NCBI GenBank assembly: GCA_965112735.1
Contig: OZ218953.1
Coordinates: 186,001-250,000 of the forward strand
Direction of reading: 5' to 3'
Length of the DNA stretch: 64,000 bases
Origin: Phaeosaccion multiseriatum
Lineage: Eukaryota > Ochrophyta, other classes
Below are positions 1-9,210 of this stretch, in pieces. The translations under genes were made by a program, and so were the position numbers. The notes under the pieces were generated by a model. That model saw only the letters and a program-made list of their open reading frames with translations. It had not been told where the DNA came from and ran no database searches. Numbering within the stretch: the stretch's first letter is position 1; each line of letters starts with the position of its first letter.

Positions 1-76
1 CTCCCATGTCTCCCACCTCTTCCTCGTCTCTGTTCCGCGAGAAACAAAGTTCCGTTGCTGCGCTGCTGAACAGGCT
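1..76 (-). repeat. Module II, partial copy cut by the window edge
   Basis: These bases are the reverse complement of the first 76 bases of the 470-base module found at 3661-4130 and 5031-5500. The module end, AGCCTGTTCAGCAGC read on the minus strand, abuts the satellite at position 77. The rest of the copy lies outside the window. Confidence 0.85.
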
Positions 77-2359
77 GTGTTGGGTCGAGCGAAGGGCGAG
101 ATTGGGCCTTTCGAGCCCAACCCATGCCCTGTTTGGCGCCATTCCAGCTAGCAAGTGTCTGGCTCGGGCGATTCGTGCTCGACCCATGCCCGATGTAGGC
201 ACTTCGTGGCCAGCAAATGCCTCGTTTCGGATGCTTGTGCCCTTCAAAGGCCCGCTTGGGGCGTGTTGGGTCGAGCGAAGAGCAAGATTGGGCCTATGTC
301 CTGTTTGGCGTCATTCCAGCTAGCAAGTGTCTGGCTCGGGCGATTCGTGCTCGACCCATGCCCGACGTAGGCACTTCGTGGCCAGCAAATGCCTCGTTTC
401 GGATGCTTGTGCCCTTCAAAGGCCCGCTTGGGGCGTGTTGGGTCGAGCGAAGGGCAAGATTGGGCCTTTCGAGCCCAGCCCATGCCCTGTTTGGCGTCAT
501 TCCAGCTAGCAAGTGTCTGGCTCGGGCGATTCGTGCTCGACCCATGCCCGATGTGGGCACTTCGTGGCCAGCAAATGCCTCGTTTCGGCTGCTTGTGCCC
601 TTCAAAGGCCCGCTTGGGGCGTGTTGGGTCGAGCGAAGGGCGAGATTGGGCCTTTCGAGCCCAGTCCATGCCCTGTTTGTCGCCATTCCATCTAGCAAGT
701 GTCTGGCTCGGGCGATTCGTGCTCGACCCATGCCCGACGTAGGCACTTCGTGGCCAGCAAATGCCTCGTTTCGGATGCTTGTGCCCTTCAAAGGCCCGCT
801 TGGCTGCGTGTTGGGTCGAGCGAAGGGCAAGATTGGGCCTTTCGAGCCCAGCCCATGCCCTGTTTGGCGTCATTCCAGCTAGCAAGTGTCTGGCTCGGGC
901 GATTCGTGCTCGACCCATGCCCGATGTGGGCACTTCGTGGCCAGCAAATGCCTCGTTTCGGCTGCTTGTGCCCTTCAAAGGCCCGCTTGGGGCGTGTTGG
1001 GTCGAGCGAAGGGCGAGATTGGGCCTTTCGAGCCCAACCCATGCCCTGTTTGGCGCCATTCCAGCTAGCAAGTGTCTGGCTCGGGCGATTCGTGCTCGAC
1101 CCATGCCCGATGTAGGCACTTCGTGGCCAGCAAATGCCTCGTTTCGGATGCTTGTGCCCTTCCAAGGCCCGCTTGGGGCGTGTTGGGTCGAGCGAAGAGC
1201 AAGATTGGGCCTATGTCCTGTTTGGCGTCATTCCAGCTAGCAAGTGTCTGAGTTGGGCCTTTCGTGCTCGACCCATGCCCGATGTAGGCACTTCGTGGCC
1301 AGCAAATGCCTCGTTTCGGATGCTTGTGCCCTTCCAAGGCCCGCTTGGGGGGCGTGTTGGCTGGGTCGAGCGAAGGGCGAGATTGGGCCTTTCGAGCCCA
1401 GTCCATGCCCTGTTTGGCGCCATTCCAGCTAGCAAGTGTCTGGCTCGGGCGATTCGTGCTCGACCCATGCCTGATGTGGGCACTTCGTGGCCAGCAAATG
1501 CCTCGTTTCGGATGCTTGTGCCCTTCCAAGGCCCGCTTGGGGCGTGTTGGGTCGAGCGAAGAGCAAGATTGGGCCTTTTGAGCCCAGTCCATGCCCTGTT
1601 TGGCGCCATTCCAGCTAGCAAGTGTCTGGCTCGGGCGATTCGTGCTCGACCCATGCCCGATGTGGGCACTTCGTGGCCAGCAAATGCCTCGTTTCGGATG
1701 CTTGTGCCCTTCCAAGGCCCGCTTGGGGCGTGTTGGGTCGAGCGAAGAGCAAGATTGGGCCTTTTGAGCCCAGTCCATGCCCTGTTTGGCGTCATTCCAG
1801 CTAGCAAGTGTCTGAGTTGGGCCTTTCGTGCTCGACCCATGCCCGATGTAGGCACTTCGTGGCCAGCAAATGCCTCGTTTCGGATGCTTGTGCCCTTCAA
1901 ATGCCCGTTTGGGGGGCGTGTTGGCTGGGTCGAGCGAAGGGCGAGATTGGGCCTTTCGAGCCCAGTCCATGCCGTGTTTGGCGCCATTCCAGCTAGCAAG
2001 TGTCTGGCTCGGGCGATTCGTGCTCGACCCATGCCCGACGTAGGCACTTCGTGGCCAGCAAATGCCTCGTTTCGGATGCTTGTGCCCTTCCAAGGCCCGC
2101 TTGGGGCGTTTTGGGTCGAGCGAAGAGCAAGATTGGGCCTTTTGAGCCCAGTCCATGCCCTGTTTGGCGCCATTCCAGCTAGCAAGTGTCTGAGTTGGGC
2201 CTTTCGTGCTCGACCCATGCCCCACGTAGGCACTTCGTGGCCAGCAAATGCCTCGTTTCGGCTGCTTGTGCCCTCCAAAGGCCCGCTTGGGGCGTGTTGG
2301 GTCGAGCGAAGAGCAAGATTGGGCCTTTTGAGCCCAGTCCATGCCCTGTTTGGCGCCAT
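77..2359 (+). repeat. Satellite array 1, 186-base units, forward
   Basis: About twelve tandem units of a 186-base repeat. Length variants are visible: one unit class of 172 bases, where GGGCCTATGTCC replaces a longer segment, and 192-base units with a 6-base insertion at the GGGGGGCGTGTTGG stretch. Two sequence classes alternate after GCAAGTGTCTG: class A reads GCTCGGGCGATTCG and class B reads AGTTGGGCCTTTCG. From about position 886 the class order is A, A, B, A, A, B, A, B. Several frames stay open because 186 is a multiple of three, but there is no sign of a real gene. The array ends abruptly at the 1301-base duplication. Confidence 0.95.
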
Positions 2360-3660
2360 TGGAGGATGGGAGAGAACAGGGCTTGTGGCTCGCTCTGCTT
2401 GCACGACTTACTTCCGGTAGTATGGATGGACTACCCTCTTGCTATCGTGCTCGGTGGTCGAGGGATTGGTGCCGCCGCGCTTGAGATATCGGACTTGTTC
2501 ATTTTTCGGGCCCGCAGCACCGAGGTGTTTGGCATTCGCTGTATTGCTCAGCTGGTACAGCGGAAGTCCACGGCGGACGGTTGGAATCGCCGCAGAGTGG
2601 TCTTGGTACGGCGTGTGCAGAAGGGTAACTTCTACGAGTTGATGTTCGAAGAGCTTGGAGCGGAAAACATGAGCGCTTCTGTGAGGGCATTTTCGGCTTT
2701 TCTACAGGGGTTGGATATATGGACACTTTTGGATCTGTGATTCCGAAAAGAATCCGAATTTGCTGGTTTGGGCGCGCTTTGCTGCTTCCACCCGCCGTGC
2801 CAGAGGACTGCGCAGTGTATTTCGCTCAGTGGCTCGCCCCCCCCCCAGCACACCATCCCAAGCGAGTGGGGGGTGTGTGATGGTCAGCAGGGGGCGTGCG
2901 AAGGGACCTCTTCAAAGGACACTGAATCTGCCCGTGGCGACACCAGCGGCTCCTCCCTCGCCATCATTCCTCCCCCAGCAGCGGGGAGCGCAGCCCTTGG
3001 CAACAGCACCAGCAGCCCTACACCGGTACACGCGGCGGGTGTTTGTATGTGTGTGTGTACTGGTGTGCGTCTGTGTCTACTGTTGCCCCTGTATGTGTAT
3101 TATTTTGTCTGTGTGCGTATGAATGTTTGTGTATCTTTGTGTTTTGTGTACCGGCCGACTACGATCGGGAGAGTGGGCTCCCGACTAGGCTGGGGCAGGT
3201 GCTGCTGCACCCTCGCAGCGCACCGGTGGGTACTCGGATGGGTGGGGGTGAAGCGGGACTTGGGGTGCTCACTGCGGTGGCACCCCAAGCTCCACTACAT
3301 CCGAAACCCGGTGCCCGCCTCCCTCCATGGAGGCGGCCCCCTTGGAGGCGCTCTGCGCTCCCAAGGTGGGAGTCCCTCACGGGACTGCCCCCCCCTACTA
3401 ATGATGAGTCCTTCCCCCAACGTTAGCTACCCCTGGTCCACGACCTCTCCACCTGCGGAGCAGGTGGCCACTTGGGAGTCCAGCCCTATTCCTCTTGGCC
3501 TCGAACAGCCGGCTACGGCGTGGATGTGGATAGTCCTCAGCTTGCATACTGCGACGCCTTGGAGCGGGAGTCGGACATCTCCCGGGCCCTCGCCTACGAC
3601 TGAAGGGAGGAGGCCTCTCACTGGCTTCCCACCTTCGCCCGAGCGCCGCGACGGCGCGAA
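2360..3660 (+). repeat. 1301-base direct duplication, copy A
   Basis: Nearly identical to 6911-8211, with only scattered substitutions over 1301 bases. The left edge falls inside satellite sequence here but inside unrelated single-copy sequence in copy B, so copy A is probably the truncated one. It contains a 120-codon open stretch (about 2366-2740), a C-rich tract, a TG-rich tract (3040-3150) and ends with the hairpin module. Differences between copies in the open stretch are mostly amino-acid changing, so I see no evidence that it encodes a maintained protein. Confidence 0.9.
3244..3660 (+). repeat. Module I (417 bases), hairpin-rich, copy 1
   Basis: A 417-base block shared with 4180-4596 and 7795-8211. 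At least eight inverted repeats follow one another: 3259-3289 (10-base perfect stem), 3315-3336 (8), 3340-3366 (11 with one mismatch and one G-T pair), 3371-3386 (6), 3449-3467 (7), 3508-3519 (4), 3566-3583 (5) and 3643-3657 (6, GCGCCG/CGGCGC). The last hairpin is followed by GAA, and homology between copies stops there. Nothing in it resembles a known gene. It could be a mobile-element end, a structured RNA or a recombination junction. Confidence 0.85.
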
Positions 3661-4130
3661 AGCCTGTTCAGCAGCGCAGCAACGGAACTTTGTTTCTCGC
3701 GGAACAGAGACGAGGAAGAGGTGGGAGACATGGGAGCCAGCAGGGCGAAGCGTCAGCGTAGGTGCTTGGTACCGCCCCAAGGGGGGGGGTCCCCTCTGGG
3801 GAGATGTACAGTATGTCAGTGAAGCAGGGAATTTAGATTTTTCAGAAGAGGAGAGACCTTGGCGTGTGCTGTCACTTACTGAGGCGCCGGAGACAGAGCC
3901 CAGGAAGAGTGGAGCACACTGTCAAGGAGGAGAGTAGATACTGGTGTGGTGGAAAGCGAGCCTCTTGTCCTGGGCCCGGACAGAGCGCTTGTGTCGGCCA
4001 AGGGGACCCGCCTGGTGTTGAGTACCGGGGTCCTCGTGGGCGAGGGAAGGAGAGATAGGGAGACTGTGTCTGGTGTTGAGTGCCGACAGTGTCCACGGTG
4101 TTGAGTGCCGGAACTCTTCTTTTCTTTCCC
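3661..4130 (+). repeat. Module II (470 bases), full copy 1
   Basis: Begins AGCCTGTTCAGCAGC directly after the end of module I and matches 5031-5500 almost base for base. It contains a G-rich hairpin-forming stretch (CCCCAAGGGG, about 3777-3802) and, near its right end, three copies of GGTGTTGAGTRCCG. After 4130 the two copies diverge. No protein is recognisable. Confidence 0.88.
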
Positions 4131-4179
4131 ACCCACCCACCCTCAGTCTTAGTTTTAGTTTTAGATACTCATACATTAT

Positions 4180-4596
4180 GGGGGTGAAGCGGGACTTGGG
4201 GTGCTCACTGCGGTGGCACCCCAAGCTCCACTACATCCGAAACCCGGTGCCCGCCTCCCTCCATGGAGGCGGCCCCCTTGGAGGCGCTCTGCGCTCCCAA
4301 GGTGGGAGTCCCTCACGGGACTGCCCCCCCCTACTAATGATGAGTCCTTCCCCCAACGTTAGCTACCCCTGGTCCACGACCTCTCCACCTGCGGAGCAGG
4401 TGGCCACTTGGGAGTCCAGCCCTATTCCTCTTGGCCTCGAACAGCCGGCTACGGCGTGGATGTGGATAGTCCTCAGCTTGCATACTGCGACGCCTTGGAG
4501 CGGGAGTCGGACATCTCCCGGGCCCTCGCCTACGACTGAAGGGAGGAGGCCTCTCACTGGCTTCCCACCTTCGCCCGAGCGCCGCGACGGCGCGAA
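4180..4596 (+). repeat. Module I (417 bases), copy 2
   Basis: Matches 3244-3660 over the whole 417 bases. On the left it abuts an unrelated TTTTAG-rich 49-base spacer (4131-4179), and on the right it runs straight into satellite at ATGCCTCGTTTCGG. This copy therefore defines both edges of the module independently of the 1301-base duplication. Confidence 0.88.
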
Positions 4597-5030
4597 ATGC
4601 CTCGTTTCGGATGCTTGTGCCCTTCCAAGGCCCGCTTGGGGCGTGTAGGGTCGAGCGAAGGGCAAGATTGGGCCTTTCGAGCCCAGTCCATGCCCTGTTT
4701 GGCGCCATTCCAGCTAGCAAGTGTCTGGCTCGGGCGATTCGTGCTCGACCCATGCCCGATGTAGGCACTTCGTGGCCAGCAAATGCCTCGTTTCGGATGC
4801 TTGTGCCCTTCAAATGCCCGCTTGCGTGTTGGGTCGAGCGAAGGGCAAGATTGGGCCTTTTGAGCCCAGTCCATGCCCTGTTTGGCGCCATTCCAGCTAG
4901 CAAGTGTCTGGCTCGGGCGATTCGTGCTCGACCCATGCCTGATGTGGGCACTTCGTGGCCAGCAAATGCCTCGTTTCGGATGCTTGTGCCCTTCCAAGGC
5001 CCGCTTGGGGCGTGTTGGGTCGAGCGAAGG
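4597..5030 (+). repeat. Satellite array 2, forward, about 2.3 units
   Basis: Short block of the 186-base satellite between module I copy 2 and module II copy 2. One unit has lost three bases near GCCCGCTTGCGTGTT. All units are class A. Confidence 0.93.
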
Positions 5031-5500
5031 AGCCTGTTCAGCAGCGCAGCAACGGAACTTTGTTTCTCGCGGAACAGAGACGAGGAAGAGGTGGGAGACA
5101 TGGGAGCCAGCAGGGCGAAGCGTCAGCGTAGGTGCTTGGTACCGCCCCAAGGGGGGGGGTCCCCTCTGGGGAGATGTACAGTATGTCAGTGAAGCAGGGA
5201 ATTTAGATTTTTCAGAAGAGGAGAGACCTTGGCGTGCGCTGTCACTTACTGAGGCGGCGGAGACAGAGCCCAGGAAGAGTGGAGCACACTGTCAAGGAGG
5301 AGAGTAGATACTGGTGTGGTGGAAAGCGAGCCTCTTGTCCTGGGCCCGGACAGAGCGCTTGTGTCGGCCAAGGGGACCCGCCTGGTGTTGAGTGCCGGGG
5401 TCCTCGTGGGCGAGGGAAGGAGAGATAGGGAGACTGTGTCTGGTGTTGAGTGCCGACAGTGTCCACGGTGTTGAGTGCCGGAACTCTTCTTTTCTTTCCC
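5031..5500 (+). repeat. Module II (470 bases), full copy 2
   Basis: Direct repeat of 3661-4130 starting at the same base (AGCCTGTTCAGC), but here preceded by satellite ending GTCGAGCGAAGG. The right homology edge, TTTCTTTCCC, is the same as in copy 1. Confidence 0.88.
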
Positions 5501-5655
5501 TTTGCCGGTGTTGTGGGGCTCTACGGCTTAGGAGCGGTGTCTGGTGTTGAGTGCCGACCGCCTCCCCGGTGTTGAGTGCCGGCGCCTTTTGCCCTCTTCG
5601 CCCTTTCTTCCTTGCTGGTATCGCCGTAGGATCCGCGTCCGGTGTTGAGGCCGAC
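5382..5655 (+). repeat. Cluster of GGTGTTGAGTGCCG motifs
   Basis: Six occurrences of a 14-base motif, GGTGTTGAGTGCCG (the last reads GGTGTTGAGGCCG), at about 5383, 5442, 5468, 5542, 5568 and 5641. Spacings alternate between about 26 and 60-75 bases. Three further copies lie at about 4012, 4072 and 4098 in the first copy of module II. Role unknown. Confidence 0.75.
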
Positions 5656-6910
5656 GCCCTACTCATCTCTCCGCCCTCTCCTCTCTCCCGTGGCCCAAGG
5701 TTTGGGGGGTGTGGTCCACGGCATTTTTTGTCTTTTTACGAGACGAAAGGGGCTCCCGGGTGACGGCAGGCCCCTTAGCTCTTCCAGGTGTTTGTCTGTA
5801 TGTTTGTGTGTGTATGTCCAGACGGTGTTTCTGTGTGTAGGGTGCGTATTTCCTGTGTTTGGCGTGCGAATATGGGCCTCCTCCGCAAAGGAGGCTGGCT
5901 CTGCGCGCGGTGACAACAGCGGCTCATCCCTCGCCATTCCGGCCCTCAACGGCGGGCGGGGCAGTCCTAGGCAACAGCAGCCGTGGTCACTGCCCCTACA
6001 CACGATGTGTGTTTGTATCTGTGTGTGCTGGTCTGCGTCTGTGTGTGCTAGTGTGCGTTTGTGGGTGCTGGTGTCCCTGTATTGTGCCTTTGTCTATATC
6101 TGTGTGCCTGTGAATGTTTGTGTACGTCTGCGTCTTTAAGTGTACCTCCCTTGTTGTTGGAGTGTCTCCCACCTACAACAGCAGTATGGCCAGAAGGAGG
6201 CGTACGTGGTCGCCACTGGGCTTGCCTGCAGTCTCTCTGGATGGGTGGGGGCGTAGCTGACCTTCGATACGGGAGCTCGCACGGCTCACCTCCGGCGGCT
6301 ACATCCGAGAGACATATCGGGCCGAGGAGCGGCGAAGGGAAGGAGACGGACTACAGCTGTACCTCCCTCACCATCTCGAACGCATGGGAGGGGGAGGGGG
6401 GGGGTCCGATGGAGGCTCAGCTCTCAGGACAAACAGCAACCGCAAGGCAGTTAGTACGAGCGTCAAAGGTGGCAGCATGGATGCGAAGGCAGCTATTCGG
6501 GCTGTTGGAAGGAACCGGAGAGCCCTTTGATCGTGGTTGGCGCCTCGAGTTTCCGTGTGGAGCGGATATGGGACCTGTGGCCATAACAGCGAACCGATGG
6601 GCGACAAGAGAGGCACAGCATACGAGGGAGAATTGGGAATTGGAAGGCGGCATTGGGAGTGTACGGTACTCGCATTTCGGGAGGTACGGCAGCGTTTGGT
6701 GACCGTCTACGGAGTGTACGGCGATGTACGTCGTCCGGTGCTGAAGGAAATTGGGGCATTGAGCAATCTGGCTACTTATCTGTAACGGACGGCGGAAGCA
6801 TGATGTTTGGTCGTTCACAACAGCTATGGAGTGGAAGTCGGGGCCTGCCTGTGATGCAGAAGAGAAGGTGATGGTTTTTTCGGCGTTGGGGCTCGTGAGC
6901 GGTGTGAACA
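5656..6910. other. No gene; TG-rich tracts and a diverged old duplicate
   Basis: Bases about 5885-6150 are a clearly diverged relative of 2925-3150 and 7475-7700, sharing the order ACAACAGCGGCTC, CTCGCCATTCC, a GGCAACAGC stretch and then a long TG-rich tract. The remainder (about 6150-6910) is single copy in this window. Open frames of up to about 210 codons exist, but none resembles a known protein. This may be the uncopied left part of whatever sequence was duplicated at 6911-8211. Confidence 0.6.
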
Positions 6911-8211
6911 TGGAGGATGGGAGAGAACAGGGCTTGTGGCTCGCTCTGCTTGCACGACTTACTTCCGGTAGTATGGATGGACTACCCTCTTGCTATCGTG
7001 CTCGGTGGTCGAGGGATTGGTGCCGCCGCGCTTGAGATATTGGACTTGTTCATTTTTCGGGCCCGCAGCACCGAGGTGTTTGGCATTCGTTGTATTGCTC
7101 AGCTGGTACAGCGGAAGTCCGCGGCGGACGGTTGGAATCGCAGCGGAGTGGTCTTGGTACGGCGTGTGCAGAAGGGTAACTTCTACGAGTTGATGTTCGA
7201 AGAGCTTGGAGCGGAAAACATGAGCGCTTCGGTGAGGGCATTTTCGGCTTTTCTACAGGGGTTGGATATATGGACACTTTTGGATCTGTGATTCCGAAAA
7301 GAATCCGAATTTGCCGGTTTGGGCGCGCTTTGCTGCTTCCACCAGCCGTGCCAGAGGACTGCGCAGTGTATTTCGCTCAGTGGCTCGCCCCCCCCCCCGC
7401 ACACCATCCCAAGCGAGTGGGGGGTGTGTGATGGTCAGCAGGGGGCGTGCGAAGGGACCTCTTCAAAGGACACTGACTCTGCCCGTGGCGACACCAGCGG
7501 CTCCTCCCTCGCCATCATTCCTCCCCCAGCAGCGGGGAGCGCAGCCCTTGGCAACAACACCAGCAGCCCTACACCGGTACACGCGGCGGGTGTTTATATG
7601 TGTGTGTGTACTGGTGTGCGTCTGCGTCTACTGTTGCCCCTGTATGTGTATTATTATGTCTGTGTGCGTATGAATGTTTGTGTATCTTTGTGTTTTGTGT
7701 ACCGGCCGACTACGATCGGGAGAGTGGGCTCTCGACTAGGCTGGGGCAGGTGCTGCTGCACCCTCGCAGCGCACCGGTGGGTACTCGGATGGGTGGGGGT
7801 GAAGCGGGACTTGGGGTGCTCACTGCGGTGGCACCCCAAGCTCCACTACATCCGAAACCCGGTGCCCGCCTCCCTCCATGGAGGCGGCCCCCTTGGAGGC
7901 GCTCTGCGCTCCCAAGGTGGGAGTCCCTCACGGGACTGCCCCCCCCTACTAATGATGAGTCCTTCCCCCAACGTTAGCTACCCCTGGTCCACGACCTCTC
8001 CACCTGCGGAGCAGGTGGCCACCTGGGAGTCCAGCCCTATTCCTCTTGGCCTCGAACAGCCGGCTACGGCGTGGATGTGGATAGCCCTCAGCCTGCATAC
8101 TGCGACGCCTTGGAGCGGGAGTCGGACATCTCCCGGGCCCTCGCCTACGACTGAAGGGAGGAGGCCTCTCACTGGCTCCCCACCTTCGCCCGAGCGCCGT
8201 GACGGCGCGAA
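6911..8211 (+). repeat. 1301-base direct duplication, copy B
   Basis: Partner of 2360-3660, offset by exactly 4551 bases. Its left flank is single-copy sequence and its right flank is satellite starting GCGAGATTGGGCC. The constant offset shows there is no net length difference between the copies despite long homopolymer runs. Confidence 0.9.
7795..8211 (+). repeat. Module I (417 bases), copy 3
   Basis: Third copy of the hairpin module. The terminal hairpin is GCGCCG/CGGCGC with loop TGA, whereas the other two copies have loop CGA, so the substitution falls in the loop and the stem is intact. It ends at the same ...GGCGCGAA base. Confidence 0.88.
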
Positions 8212-8985
8212 GCGAGATTGGGCCTTTCGAGCCCAGTCCATGCCCTGTTTGTCGCCATTCCATCTAGCAAGTGTCTGGCTCGGGCGATTCGTGCTCGACC
8301 CATGCCCGATGTAGGCACTTCGTGGCCAGCAAATGCCTCGTTTCGGATGCTTGTGCCCTTCCAAGGCCCGTTTGGGGCGTGTTGGGTCGAGCGAAGGGCA
8401 AGATTGGGCCTTTTGAGCCCAGTCCATGCCCTGTTTGGCGCCATTCCAGCTAGCAAGTGTCTGGCTCGGGCGATTCGTGCTCGACCTATGCCCGATGTAG
8501 GCACTTCGTGGCCAGCAAATGCCTCGTTTCGGCTGCTTGTGCCCTTCAAATGCCCGCTTGGGGCGTTTTGGGTCGAGCGAAGAGCAAGATTGGGCCTTTT
8601 GAGCCCAGTCCATGCCCTGTTTGGCGCCATTCCAGCTAGCAAGTGTCTGAGTTGGGCCTTTCGTGCTCGACCCATGCCCGACGTGGGCACTTCGTGGCCA
8701 GCAAATGCCTCGTTTCGGATGCTTGTGCCCTTCCAAGGCCCGCTTGGGGCGTGTTGGGTCGAGCGAAGAGCAAGATTGGGCCTTTTGAGCCCAGTCCATG
8801 CCCTGTTTGGCGCCATTCCAGCTAGCAAGTGTCTGAGTTGGGCCTTTCGTGCTCGACCCATGCCCCACGTAGGCACTTCGTGGCCAGCAAATGCCTCGTT
8901 TCGGCTGCTTGTGCCCTCCAAAGGCCCGCTTGGGGCGTGTTGGGTCGAGCGAAGGGCAAGATTGGGCCTTTCGAGCCCAGCCCAT
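8212..8985 (+). repeat. Satellite array 3, forward, about four units
   Basis: 186-base satellite in forward orientation with class order A, A, B, B. It joins module II, which lies here in inverted orientation, at 8986. With the inverted array 4 it forms the arms of a large palindrome. Confidence 0.93.
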
Positions 8986-9210
8986 GCCTCAGTAAGTGAC
9001 AGCGCACGCCAAGGTCTCTCCTCTTCTGAAAAATCTAAATACCCTGCTTCACTGACATACTGTACATCTCCCCAGAGGGGACTTTCCCCCTTGGGGCGGT
9101 ACCAAGCACCTACGCTGACGCTTCGCCCTGCTGGCTCCCATGTCTCCCACCTCTTCCTCGTCTCTGTTCCGCGAGAAACAAAGTTCCGTTGCTGCGCTGC
9201 TGAACAGGCT
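8986..9210 (-). repeat. Module II, partial inverted copy (225 bases)
   Basis: Reverse complement of the first 225 bases of module II. Its left-end signature AGCCTGTTC lies at 9210. It sits exactly between oppositely oriented satellite blocks. Confidence 0.88.

Noticed and set aside
2366-2740. About 125-codon frame starting MGENRACGSLC, present in both copies of the 1301-base duplication
   Set aside because: Differences between copies are mostly amino-acid changing, no family is recognised, and in copy A the frame is fused to satellite.
3643-3660. Helitron 3' terminus
   Set aside because: The hairpin is suggestive but no CTRR end, no A/T target and no Rep/helicase gene is present in the window.
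4150-4168. Interstitial telomere repeat (TTTTAG units)
   Set aside because: Only about three imperfect units and not a standard TTAGGG or TTTAGGG array.
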